From assembly GCA_948688495.1 (NCBI GenBank), contig CAPQSW010000020.1, forward strand, positions 1 through 30,556: a DNA stretch of 30,556 nt. Direction: 5' to 3'. Of the stretch, positions 15,850 to 23,373 are shown piece by piece. The translations under genes were made by a program, and so were the position numbers. The notes beneath the pieces are model-generated. The model did not search any database and was not told the origin of the DNA. It worked only from the letters and a program-made list of their open reading frames with translations. Numbering within the stretch: position 1 is the first letter of the stretch; each line of letters begins with the position of its first letter. The DNA comes from an uncultured Lachnospiraceae bacterium. GTDB lineage: Bacteria > Bacillota > Clostridia > Lachnospirales > Lachnospiraceae.

Positions 15850-16560
15850 ATGTCAGTTTTCATGGTCGGAATGAATACATATAATAATGGTGTGAAATCT
15901 GAGATGGGACGCACGGATGCAGCCATGTATCCAGCCCGGGATGGCACGGAAACAGCAGGAAGAATGGCTGGAGAAGGGGTGAACCCGAAGGAGCAAAAGC
16001 TGCCGTGGGTGGATGAGGCACAAAGGGAGGAAGAGTCCGGGGATGGTTTTCGAAAGAAAGAACCAGGGGAAGAATGCCAGACCTGTAAGAATCGCAAATA
16101 CAAGGACGGTTCTGATGAGAATGTGTCTTTTAAGGCGGCGGCACATATTTCCCCGGAGGCAGCGGCGAGCCGGGTGCGTGCCCATGAGGGAGAGCATGTC
16201 GCAAATGCTTACAGTAAAGCGTCGGAGAAGGGCGGCAAAGTATTGTCAGCGTCCGTTCGGATAGAAACGGCAGTCTGTCCAGAATGTGGAAAGAGTTACG
16301 TGTCTGGCGGGACGACATCTACCAGGATCAAATATCCTGCGGATTCTGAGAAAGCGAAAGAGAAGAATCCCCTGGCAGAGACGGAGGATGCGGGCGTGGA
16401 TATTCCAGAGGAAGATGCCCAAAGAACACCAATTGCGCGGATGGGACGGACAAATCCTTACGCGGCGAATCAGGGACAGATTCGTGCGGCAGCAGTCAGG
16501 GGAAAAGGATTTGATTATGCGACAAAGCCCTTAGAAGAATTTGAAATGGAGCGTTATTAA
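15850..16560 (+). CDS. Putative metalloprotease-like protein with HEGEH motif
   Basis: 236 residues, no signal peptide. The central segment AAASRVRAHEGEHVANAYSK (about residues 104-123) holds HEGEH, an HExxH zinc motif, resembling the SprA-related / putative metalloprotease family. Four cysteines in two CxxC pairs (ECQTCKN near 76-82; CPECGKSY near 144-151) flank the motif and could bind a structural metal. The N-terminal 70 residues are polar and low in order. Start 15850 (MSVFMVGMN) has AAAGGG eight bases upstream; a TTG at 15832 is less likely. The next gene starts 1 base after this stop, so they form an operon. Protease activity is inferred from the motif only. Confidence 0.7.
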   Translation: MSVFMVGMNTYNNGVKSEMGRTDAAMYPARDGTETAGRMAGEGVNPKEQKLPWVDEAQREEESGDGFRKKEPGEECQTCKNRKYKDGSDENVSFKAAAHISPEAAASRVRAHEGEHVANAYSKASEKGGKVLSASVRIETAVCPECGKSYVSGGTTSTRIKYPADSEKAKEKNPLAETEDAGVDIPEEDAQRTPIARMGRTNPYAANQGQIRAAAVRGKGFDYATKPLEEFEMERY

Positions 16561-16561
16561 T

Positions 16562-17311
16562 ATGAGACATACATCAGCAGAATTAAAACGATTATCGAGG
16601 GAACAGTTGACAGGACGCTGGGGGCTTGCGATAGGGGCGAATTTGTTAGTGGAAATGATTGTGTCAGGGTTATTGATGCCGTTCTATTTTCTGCTTATCA
16701 TCACTGGCAACGGAGCAGTGCAGTATACAACCTATATGATAGCGGCAATCATTATCTCAGCAGTATCTATGGTCTTGCAGTGCGGCATCCTTAGAATGTA
16801 TCTTGCATTTGCCCGGAAGCAGGAAGTGAGTGTGGGCATCATTTTTTCTGAGTTTACCAGAAGGCCGGACCGTTATATCCTGGGTTACATTCTCTTGTTT
16901 GTGATTGAGTTTGTCTGTGTGCTGCCGGGGGCTATATGCCTGGTGGTTGGATTGGTGGCAGAGACAGTGCTGGCGATCGTTATTGGTGTGCTATTATACA
17001 TTGTAGGAATTGTAATCCTTATGGTGGTATCTTTGCGGTTGTCACAGATATTTATGCTGCTTGTAGAGCACAGCGATATGAGTATTATGGAGGCTTTCCG
17101 CACAAGCGCAGGATTGATGGAAGGCAATATGGGAAGACTATTTTATATTTATCTGAGCTTTATTGGATGGACATTGCTCGGGCTTCTCTCCTGTGGGATT
17201 GGTATGCTGTGGGTGACACCCTATATGATGCAGACAAATGTTAATTTTTACCGGGATTTAACGGGAGAACTGAAGGAAGGACTAAATAGTGAAGGTCTAA
17301 ATATGGAATAG
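16562..17311 (+). CDS. DUF975 integral membrane protein
   Basis: 249 residues. The N-terminus MRHTSAELKRLSREQLTGRW is the family's typical Arg/Lys-rich start (cf. 'ia..Lk..ar..lkg.w'), followed by five to six membrane segments (about 30-50, 60-85, 105-130, 135-165, 200-225) and the conserved SLRLSQIFMLLVEH and AFRTSAGLMEGN loops. The biochemical role of DUF975 is unknown. The ATG at 16562 follows the upstream stop by one base; GGAG lies about 11 bases before it, so translation may depend on coupling to the HEGEH gene. Confidence 0.88.
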   Translation: MRHTSAELKRLSREQLTGRWGLAIGANLLVEMIVSGLLMPFYFLLIITGNGAVQYTTYMIAAIIISAVSMVLQCGILRMYLAFARKQEVSVGIIFSEFTRRPDRYILGYILLFVIEFVCVLPGAICLVVGLVAETVLAIVIGVLLYIVGIVILMVVSLRLSQIFMLLVEHSDMSIMEAFRTSAGLMEGNMGRLFYIYLSFIGWTLLGLLSCGIGMLWVTPYMMQTNVNFYRDLTGELKEGLNSEGLNME

Positions 17312-17339
17312 AGAAGTAAAATGTTAATAGTGGTTAGAG

Positions 17340-17441
17340 AAAGGGACTATTTCAAGATAGCAGATTTCTACGAGATAATGTACAGATGTTGCTGTTGCAA
17401 CCATATCTTGCGGAGAAATTGCATTTTGTAATAGTCCCTTT
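17340..17441. repeat. 102-base element with 12-bp terminal inverted repeats (MITE or structured RNA)
   Basis: AAAGGGACTATT (17340-17351) and AATAGTCCCTTT (17430-17441) are perfect inverted repeats 78 bases apart. Inside are a second stem, CAAGATA (17353-17359) with TATCTTG (17404-17410), and a hairpin GTTGC-TGTT-GCAAC (17388-17401). The nesting suggests a folded RNA or a small non-autonomous transposable element. No target duplication flanks the ends. It lies between convergent DUF975 and DUF4190 genes, so a role in transcription termination is also possible. Confidence 0.6.
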
Positions 17442-17483
17442 ATATCGCATATGTTAAATATGTTTGTAGTTTTTGAATAATTG

Positions 17484-17885
17484 TCACAGATTATTATAAA
17501 AATCATAAGGATTGGAGTAGGGCGACGGGTAGCCCATTTTCTCCATCAATTCTTCCACATAGTCCAGGTATCCTTCGATGCCGCCGAACTGTACAAGAAG
17601 GGTGACAAGTCCATAAATAAAGAACAGGATGCCGAAGGCAATGGCGATTCCTCCCATGATGAGTCCTGCCTTGGCATAACCATTTGTCGTCATTTCGCCA
17701 CCGCGGGAGAGCAAGGCCAGGATGATTGCCAGGGAACCAAAAATAACTGCCGGATAGATGCAGCAGCCCATTACCAGTCCGGCTATGGCTAAGGCCATCG
17801 AAGCAATCGCCATGCTTTGGGAACGCTTCTCTATGTATGAGTTGTTGGGCATGTCTGGTATATTGTTGTATTCATTGTAATCCAT
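17484..17885 (-). CDS. DUF4190-type small membrane protein
   Basis: 133 residues. Polar N-terminus (MDYNEYNNIPDMPNNSYIEK), then the DUF4190-like pair of membrane segments (about 23-55 MAIASMALAIAGLVMGCC; about 65-100 GYAKAGLIMGGIAIAFGILF), and an acidic, Tyr/Pro-rich tail (GYPSPYSNPYDFYNN). The function is unknown. The ATG at 17885 is chosen for AAGGAGG eight bases upstream; the frame could extend to 17975, but that part is made of the upstream nucleotide repeats. The gene is convergent with the DUF975 gene. Confidence 0.82.
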   Translation of the reverse strand: MDYNEYNNIPDMPNNSYIEKRSQSMAIASMALAIAGLVMGCCIYPAVIFGSLAIILALLSRGGEMTTNGYAKAGLIMGGIAIAFGILFFIYGLVTLLVQFGGIEGYLDYVEELMEKMGYPSPYSNPYDFYNNL

Positions 17886-17896
17886 AAGAAAATCCT

Positions 17897-18024
17897 CCTT
17901 AATAAACGGGTAACGGCAGGCGACGCATTTGCCTTCCTTAATAAATAGGTAACGGCACGCGCCGCTTCGCGTCACCTGCCAAGTCGTCGGAAGGCATTCC
18001 AGAAATGCTTCGCATTTGCCTTCC
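17897..18024. repeat. Cluster of short direct and inverted repeats upstream of the DUF4190 gene
   Basis: Two 30-base direct repeats, 17897-17926 and 17936-17965, begin CCTTAATAAA and share GGTAACGGCA. A 14-base direct repeat CGCATTTGCCTTCC occurs at 17924-17937 and 18011-18024. AAATGC-TTC-GCATTT (18004-18018) is a small hairpin. Local base composition is much more GC rich than the flanks. It covers the 5' region of the DUF4190 gene. Confidence 0.65.
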
Positions 18025-18130
18025 TCCTCATTGTAGCATTTGTGGGAGAAAAATACAACTTATATCTGGGCAGCCAACCCGATCAATCGATTCGCCTGGT
18101 CGGCCATAAACAGGGGAATGATTTGCGGCC

Positions 18131-18394
18131 ATGTTTGAACAGGGAGGCTATGAAAATGCTGTTGTTGATAATGTCGGCACCGTTGATCAGCCTGACGGCG
18201 CAACCACGGTAACAGCATTTGGTAACGGTTCCATGCCGCAGGATGATGGAAACATGGACGTGAATATTGTAATGCAGTATTATTTCATAGCAGACGGCAG
18301 CGGAGTTTATATCGTTAATTATATGTATCCGCTGGAAGATACTGCTACAGACGATGTGATTGCTGACATACTTGCAACTGTAACAGTTGAATAG
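18131..18394 (+). pseudogene. C-terminal remnant of an unknown (probably secreted) protein
   Basis: 87 codons from the first ATG. An in-frame stop lies only 12 bases upstream and there is no ribosome binding site. The translation (FEQGGYENAVVDNVGT, later YYFIADGSGVYIVNYMYP) looks like the last beta-rich part of an extracellular lipoprotein-type domain, so the 5' part appears lost. I do not recognise the family. A new short gene starting here is possible but unlikely. Confidence 0.45.
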
Positions 18395-18456
18395 AAAAAT
18401 AAATGTTTGAATATTGACAAAAAAAGAAAGCTGTTTCAAATCTTTTATCCGTAACT

Positions 18457-18705
18457 ATGGTGTCCGAGTTGGAGCATGGGGAGGCAATCTGTAAGGAATG
18501 CAGCCGAAAGATTGATCTGCCGGACGGGATACTGAGGAAGATGTCAATGGAGGAATTTCGCCAGTACATAGACTTTTACAATCAAAATGAGGCATTACGG
18601 AATGCTTTTACGGAGACTTACAGGATTCTTGAGGATGACAGGCCGTTGTATGAGAGCGATGGAAATATCTTGAGATGTCATCGGAGCAATGCTTTGGGGT
18701 TTTAG
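18457..18705 (+). pseudogene. Remnant resembling a DUF4428-type zinc protein
   Basis: 82 codons: HGEAICKECSRKIDL keeps one CxxC, followed by the helical RKMSMEEFRQYIDFYNQNEA and AFTETYRIL. In DUF4428-like proteins a first CxxC precedes this, and it is missing here. There is no ribosome binding site and a stop lies close upstream, so it is probably the 3' part of a deleted gene. It is followed by a strong terminator (18729-18761). Confidence 0.45.
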
Positions 18706-18728
18706 GCTATGATAAAAACTGTGTGATT

Positions 18729-18761
18729 AGGAGGTAGAGAATTTCTCTGCTTCCTTTTTTT
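18729..18761 (+). terminator. Intrinsic terminator
   Basis: AGGAGGTAGAGA (18729-18740), 3-base loop, TCTCTGCTTCCT (18744-18755): 12-bp stem with two G-U pairs, directly followed by a run of seven T. This is the standard factor-independent terminator form. Confidence 0.85.
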
Positions 18762-18819
18762 CGGAATTAATCCTGTTACCGCCAATTGTAATTAGACACA
18801 AACGCTCGGATGCCTTCAC

Positions 18820-18848
18820 TTGTTTTTGGCATACTGCTGATGTAAAAT
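18820..18848 (+). promoter_or_regulatory. Candidate promoter of the HTH regulator gene
   Basis: TTGTTT (18820-18825), 17-base spacer, TAAAAT (18843-18848). It would give a leader of about 135 bases that contains the large hairpin at 18901-18937. Confidence 0.45.
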
Positions 18849-18900
18849 AAGTTGGTAAGAGTTTATGATTTAAGATGCGTATGTCGTGAATCAAGTTCCC

Positions 18901-18937
18901 AACCATTGGTTGAGTCTCTTAGATTCAACCAGTGGTT
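18901..18937. promoter_or_regulatory. 16-bp hairpin or operator in the leader of the HTH gene
   Basis: AACCATTGGTTGAGTC (18901-18916) pairs with GATTCAACCAGTGGTT (18922-18937) around a TCTTA loop; 16 bp with two non-Watson-Crick positions, both G-U capable. No T run follows. It could be a regulator-binding palindrome or an RNA structure controlling the downstream gene 55 bases away. Confidence 0.5.
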
Positions 18938-18991
18938 CCTGTAAAAAGCAGTCATTTTGGAGTATTGTGCGAGAGGAAAGGAGAAAATAAG

Positions 18992-19816
18992 ATGAATCAG
19001 ACAAATATTGGAAAATTCATTGCTAACTGCCGGAAAGAGAAAAAACTAACGCAGGCGCAGCTTGCAGAAAAGCTGAATATTACAGACAGAGCCATATCCA
19101 AATGGGAGACAGGTAAAAGTATGCCGGATTCATCTATCATGCTGGAACTCTGTGAAATACTTGGAATCACAGTAAACGAGCTGTTGAGCGGGGAGAAAGT
19201 CGATATGGAAAACTATGAAGAAAGAGCAGATGAAAACTTGATTACTTTAAAAAAGAAAGATGAAAATAACATGACAAAAAATATGATGATATCCATTCTG
19301 TTTTCAGTCGTCTCATTGACAGGAATTATGGTATGTCTTATTTGTGATATTGCAATATCAGGAGGGCTGACATGGTCGCAAATTCCTGTTAGTTCTATTG
19401 TGTTTGCCTGGGTTATATCTTTTCCAATCATCATTATGGGAAAGAAAGGGATGATTGGAAGTCTAATTTCCATAAGCGTCTTTACGATTCCATATTTGTT
19501 TTTGTTAAGCAGTTTCGTAAAGGTAAAACAGGTATTTTCCCTTGGCGCTGTGCTGGCATTGATATCCATTGTTTACTTATGGATCATATATATAATATTC
19601 AGCCGAATTGGAAAAACAAAGAAATTAGCTGCTCTGGGGATAGCATTTTTATCAGCGATTGTGCTTTTGTTTGTTATCAATATAGTTTTATCTAAAACAA
19701 TCGCAGAGCCCATTTTTGACGTATGGGATATAATGACGGTTTTTATATTGATATTATTAGCATTTATTGCATTTATTTGTGATTACGCTAAGAAAAGAGG
19801 GCAATCAGACTATTGA
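18992..19816 (+). CDS. Membrane-anchored XRE-family HTH protein
   Basis: 274 residues. The N-terminal Cro/CI-type HTH (about 4-58) reads KLTQAQLAEKLNITDRAISK, then WETGKSMPDSSIMLELCEIL and NELLSGE, the form common in Firmicute regulators. After a charged linker come about six membrane segments (about 97-120, 130-150, 158-180, 188-210, 220-240, 248-268). It probably regulates DNA near the membrane in response to an unknown signal. Start 18992 has AAAGGAG eight bases upstream. Its 5' region holds a 16-bp palindrome that could be its own operator. The gene is AT rich compared with prfB or tex. Confidence 0.87.
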   Translation: MNQTNIGKFIANCRKEKKLTQAQLAEKLNITDRAISKWETGKSMPDSSIMLELCEILGITVNELLSGEKVDMENYEERADENLITLKKKDENNMTKNMMISILFSVVSLTGIMVCLICDIAISGGLTWSQIPVSSIVFAWVISFPIIIMGKKGMIGSLISISVFTIPYLFLLSSFVKVKQVFSLGAVLALISIVYLWIIYIIFSRIGKTKKLAALGIAFLSAIVLLFVINIVLSKTIAEPIFDVWDIMTVFILILLAFIAFICDYAKKRGQSDY

Positions 19817-19841
19817 TGTTCAATTGTATGTATAGTGAACG

Positions 19842-19889
19842 AAAGGTGCATGGAAGGCAATCATTATTTGCAATCCATGCACCTTTTTT
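19842..19889 (+). terminator. Intrinsic terminator of the HTH gene
   Basis: AAAGGTGCATGGA (19842-19854) and TCCATGCACCTTT (19874-19886) form a perfect 13-bp stem; the loop contains GCAA/TTGC. The right arm runs into six T. Confidence 0.85.
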
Positions 19890-19924
19890 GAGAAGTACGG
19901 GGGAAAATACAATGTAATATGTGA

Positions 19925-19953
19925 TTGTCGGATATAAGAAGTTATGCTATAAT
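19925..19953 (+). promoter_or_regulatory. Promoter of the Uma2-type gene
   Basis: TTGTCG (19925-19930), 17-base spacer, TATAAT (19948-19953) with TGC before it (extended -10). Confidence 0.75.
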
Positions 19954-19995
19954 TTGGAGGGCATACAAGGATGGATGGAAAAGGAGGAAGAAACG

Positions 19996-20505
19996 ATGGG
20001 TGTATTGCCAATTAAGGATATGTCGAATACTTATATAGAGCATTCGCTGGTTATCAATAATTTTGTCACAGATGTTGGACATCAGTTAAAGAGTTCTATT
20101 TGCCGTGTGTTTGGCGACAGTGTGAAATATAAATGGATGGAAAATGACAATATACCAGTCATCCCAGATGTATCCATTAACTGTGATATTAAAAACAGAC
20201 GTTCCACGAATTTCCTAGGTGTTCCCAGATTTATTATGGAAGTATTATCAGACGCAACGGAGACTTATGACCGTAATGATAAAATGACATTGTACCGGAG
20301 CGTAGAAGTAGCTGAATACTGGATTGTTGACTGGAGAAAGAGGCAGGTGGAAATATATGTTTTGTCACCAGATGAGGAATCCATTGATAAGGCAGAATAT
20401 AAATTGATGTCAACAGTTACGGAACAGAACAAAAAAGATTTAAAATTGTATATGTTTCCTAATATTGAGATTGAATTTGAACAGTTGTTTGATGGCGTGG
20501 ATTGA
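19996..20505 (+). CDS. Uma2-family (DUF820) PD-(D/E)xK nuclease-like protein
   Basis: 169 residues. Fold motifs seen: IPDVSINCD (the PD part), FIMEVLSDATETYDRNDK (the E-x-V and following D/K), and YRSVEVAEYWIVDWRKRQVE, the hallmark strand of the Uma2 family. Family members are PD-(D/E)xK nucleases by structure, but their biological target is unknown; they are abundant in cyanobacteria and occur singly in Firmicutes. Start 19996 (MGVLPIKDM) has AAGGAGG eight bases upstream; upstream Met codons lie before that site. It may be cotranscribed with tex, 49 bases downstream. Confidence 0.87.
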   Translation: MGVLPIKDMSNTYIEHSLVINNFVTDVGHQLKSSICRVFGDSVKYKWMENDNIPVIPDVSINCDIKNRRSTNFLGVPRFIMEVLSDATETYDRNDKMTLYRSVEVAEYWIVDWRKRQVEIYVLSPDEESIDKAEYKLMSTVTEQNKKDLKLYMFPNIEIEFEQLFDGVD

Positions 20506-20554
20506 CAAGTTTATAGCGGATAAAAGTTTAACAAAGAAATAAGGAGCAATAGAA

Positions 20555-22696
20555 ATGGATATAATCGCGAAATTAGCACAGGAGCTTAATATCAAGACGC
20601 AGCAGGCGCAGGCTGCAGTAAAACTGATTGACGAGGGAAATACCATCCCCTTTATTTCCAGATACCGGAAAGAGGCGACGGGGGCATTGAATGATGAGGT
20701 TTTGCGAAATCTCTTTGAACGTCTTACATATCTTAGGAATCTGGAAGATAAAAAGGGGCAGGTACTTTCCAGCATTGAGGAGCAGGGCAAGCTGACGGAA
20801 GAATTAAAACAGCAGATTCTTGCAGCAGATACGCTGGTTGCGGTGGAGGATCTTTACCGTCCATACCGTCCGAAACGGCGTACCCGTGCAACGATTGCGA
20901 AGGAAAAGGGCTTGGAACCGCTGGCAAATATTATATTGCTTCAGATGGCCGAAAATCCCCTGGAGAAAGAAGCAGAGGCTTTTTTGAATCCCCAAAAGGA
21001 GGTCCATACCGTGCAGGATGCTATTGCGGGGGCAATGGATATTCTTGCGGAAGGTATCTCGGACGAAGCCGATTACCGTAAATATATCCGTGATCTTACG
21101 ATGCGTACCGGCAAGATTGTATCTGCGGCAAAGGACCCAGAGGCAGAGTCTGTCTATGAAATGTATTATGAATTTGAGGAAGGACTGGCGAAGCTTGCCG
21201 GTCACCGCATACTGGCATTGAACCGCGGAGAGGCAGAGAAAATTCTTACTGTGAAGATAGAGGCCCCGGTGGACCAGATTTTGCAATATCTTGCCAAAAA
21301 GACAATCACAAGGGAGAATCCCAATACCACGGAAGTTTTACATGCTGTGATTGAGGACAGCTATAAGCGGCTTATTGCTCCCGCGATTGAGCGTGAAATC
21401 CGCAACGAACTTACGGAGCGTGCGGAAGACGGCGCGATAAAAGTTTTTGGTAAAAATTTGGAACAGCTTTTGATGCAGCCGCCGATTGCTGGGAAAGTGG
21501 TTTTGGGATGGGACCCGGCATTCCGTACCGGATGTAAGCTTGCGGTGGTGGACTCGACCGGAAAGGTGCTGGATACTACGGTCATTTACCCGACAGCTCC
21601 ACAGAATAAGGTTGAACAGTCCAAGGCCGTATTGAAAAAACTGATACAGAAATATGACATTTCCCTGATTTCCGTTGGAAATGGAACCGCGTCCCGGGAA
21701 TCGGAGATGATAATTGTAGATTTGTTAAAAGAAATTCCGAAACCTGTGCAATATGTAATCGTAAATGAGGCGGGGGCTTCCGTTTATTCCGCGAGCAAGC
21801 TTGCCACAGAGGAATTTCCAAATTTTGATGTGGGACAGAGGAGTGCGGCATCTATTGCCAGGAGGATTCAGGACCCGCTTGCTGAGTTGGTGAAAATTGA
21901 CCCGAAATCAATTGGCGTGGGTCAGTACCAGCATGACATGAATCAGAAGAAGCTTAGCGGTGCCTTAAACGGCGTTGTGGAGGACTGCGTAAATAAAGTG
22001 GGCGTAGACTTGAACACAGCTTCCGCCCCCCTGTTAGAATATATTTCCGGTATCAGCAAGGTGATTGCCAAAAACATTGTGGCGTACCGGGAAGAAAATG
22101 GCAGGTTTCTTACCCGTGCCCAACTTTTAAAGGTGGCAAAATTAGGTCCCAAGGCATATGAGCAGTGTGCGGGCTTCATGCGCATCAGTGATGGGAAAAA
22201 TCCCCTGGACGGCACCAGTGTCCATCCGGAAAGCTATGACGCAGCGAAAAAGCTGCTAGAGAGGCTTGGATTTGTTCCGGAGGACATTCGTGGCGGCAAA
22301 TTGTCCGGTATTTCCAAGAAAATATCTGATTACAAGAAGCTTGCCGACGAGTTAGAGGTTGGCGAGCTGACACTGCAGGATATTGTGAAAGAGCTGGAAA
22401 AACCGGCGCGCGACCCCAGGGACGAAATGCCTAAGCCTATTCTGCGCACAGACGTACTGGAAATGAAGGACTTGACGCCGGGAATGATATTAAAGGGCAC
22501 CGTGCGCAATGTCATTGATTTTGGTGCGTTTGTAGATATTGGCGTTCACCAGGACGGACTGGTACATATTTCCCAGATGACGGAGCGTTATATCAAACAT
22601 CCCTTAGAGGCCGTCAGCGTCGGGGATATCGTGGAAGTCAAGGTTATGAGCGTGGATCTGAAAAAGAAACGGATTCAGCTTACGATGAAGCTGTAG
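20555..22696 (+). CDS. tex: Tex family S1 RNA-binding protein
   Basis: 713 residues, full length. Domains in order: Tex N-terminal helical domain (about 1-190; NTIPFISRYRKEATGALNDE), YqgF/RNase H-like core (about 320-450; GWDPAFRTGCKLAVVD, then SVGNGTASRESE), helix-hairpin-helix pair (about 490-560), and S1 domain (640-713; PGMILKGTVRNVIDFGAFVD). Tex binds nucleic acid and associates with transcription; it affects toxin expression and fitness in several species, but its exact role is not settled. AAGGAG precedes the ATG. Convergent with the MGMT-like gene; only 13 bases separate them. Confidence 0.96.
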   Translation: MDIIAKLAQELNIKTQQAQAAVKLIDEGNTIPFISRYRKEATGALNDEVLRNLFERLTYLRNLEDKKGQVLSSIEEQGKLTEELKQQILAADTLVAVEDLYRPYRPKRRTRATIAKEKGLEPLANIILLQMAENPLEKEAEAFLNPQKEVHTVQDAIAGAMDILAEGISDEADYRKYIRDLTMRTGKIVSAAKDPEAESVYEMYYEFEEGLAKLAGHRILALNRGEAEKILTVKIEAPVDQILQYLAKKTITRENPNTTEVLHAVIEDSYKRLIAPAIEREIRNELTERAEDGAIKVFGKNLEQLLMQPPIAGKVVLGWDPAFRTGCKLAVVDSTGKVLDTTVIYPTAPQNKVEQSKAVLKKLIQKYDISLISVGNGTASRESEMIIVDLLKEIPKPVQYVIVNEAGASVYSASKLATEEFPNFDVGQRSAASIARRIQDPLAELVKIDPKSIGVGQYQHDMNQKKLSGALNGVVEDCVNKVGVDLNTASAPLLEYISGISKVIAKNIVAYREENGRFLTRAQLLKVAKLGPKAYEQCAGFMRISDGKNPLDGTSVHPESYDAAKKLLERLGFVPEDIRGGKLSGISKKISDYKKLADELEVGELTLQDIVKELEKPARDPRDEMPKPILRTDVLEMKDLTPGMILKGTVRNVIDFGAFVDIGVHQDGLVHISQMTERYIKHPLEAVSVGDIVEVKVMSVDLKKKRIQLTMKL

Positions 22697-22709
22697 GCAC
22701 ATAGCAATG

Positions 22710-23186
22710 TTATATTGTAAACAATGATTGCTCATAATCCTTAACATAGTATCGAAAATTCTTGCGGCCTTTTTGGATAATGGCATGTCCTTCTTCCTCG
22801 AGCATTTTTTTCTGTGCTTCGATACCGCCGGGATATTTTGCGTTTAACTCCCCATTAGCTTTCAGCGTCCTCCAGTAAGGCGTTTTATCGTCCTTGCGCT
22901 GGAAGCTTGCCCATGCGGCGATTGAGACAAAGATTCCCGCCGTAATCGGCTCGGTAAAATCAGCGCCGTTTTGCTCTGCAAAATATTCCCTGATTGCACC
23001 GATGGTAAGCAGCTTTCCATAGGGCACAAGCCGCATAACTTTATCGTAATCGATCGGCGGGGCGAAATACATTTTGTCTCCGCCATATTTTTCTATACTT
23101 TTTTCATCGGTAATCGTTTGAAATTTAGGCATATCTTTACTGTCGTTTAACATAGCGTTAAAATCTTTTTTATCTTCGTTTGCCAT
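22710..23186 (-). CDS. MGMT-like protein lacking the alkyl-acceptor cysteine
   Basis: 158 residues. The part from VPYGKLLTIGAIREYF onward matches the DNA-binding domain of O6-methylguanine methyltransferase. At the active-site position the expected PCHR reads PYWR (KTPYWRTLKANGEL), so the Cys that accepts the alkyl group is absent, as in alkyltransferase-like proteins, which flag lesions for excision repair instead of removing the group. The N-terminal 45 residues (lysine and acid rich) are not part of the standard fold. Start 23186 (MANEDKKDF) has AGGAGGTG eight bases upstream. It has its own promoter and is convergent with tex. Confidence 0.8.
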   Translation of the reverse strand: MANEDKKDFNAMLNDSKDMPKFQTITDEKSIEKYGGDKMYFAPPIDYDKVMRLVPYGKLLTIGAIREYFAEQNGADFTEPITAGIFVSIAAWASFQRKDDKTPYWRTLKANGELNAKYPGGIEAQKKMLEEEGHAIIQKGRKNFRYYVKDYEQSLFTI

Positions 23187-23207
23187 ACGATGCACCTCCT
23201 GCATATA

Positions 23208-23236
23208 AGTATAACCAGCAAAGTCGGGATATGCAA
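23208..23236 (-). promoter_or_regulatory. Promoter of the MGMT-like gene
   Basis: On the minus strand: TTGCAT (23236-23231), 17-base spacer, TATACT (23213-23208), 22 bases before the start codon. Confidence 0.7.
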
Positions 23237-23299
23237 TGAGACGGTTTGAAAAATATTAATGTAAAGGTATTGAAATTAGATCTTATTTTTTACTTTTAA

Positions 23300-23328
23300 T
23301 TGTAAAAGGAAATAATGAATGATATTAT
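23300..23328 (+). promoter_or_regulatory. Promoter of the type I restriction-modification locus
   Basis: TTGTAA (23300-23305), 17-base spacer, TATTAT (23323-23328). A small CTTTTA-ATTG-TAAAAG hairpin overlaps the -35 box. Confidence 0.6.
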
Positions 23329-23373
23329 TAGACAAGGTATTAGGAGATTTGTGAATGAAAGCGGGGAATAATT

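Noticed and set aside
17484..17975. Longer DUF4190 protein starting at 17975
   Set aside because: The extra 30 codons come from the nucleotide repeats, and a strong ribosome binding site precedes the ATG at 17885.
22703..22732. AGCAAT/ATTGCT and ATTGT/ACAAT pairs at the tex and MGMT-like gene ends
   Set aside because: Weak AT-rich pairing within coding sequence; not convincing as a terminator.
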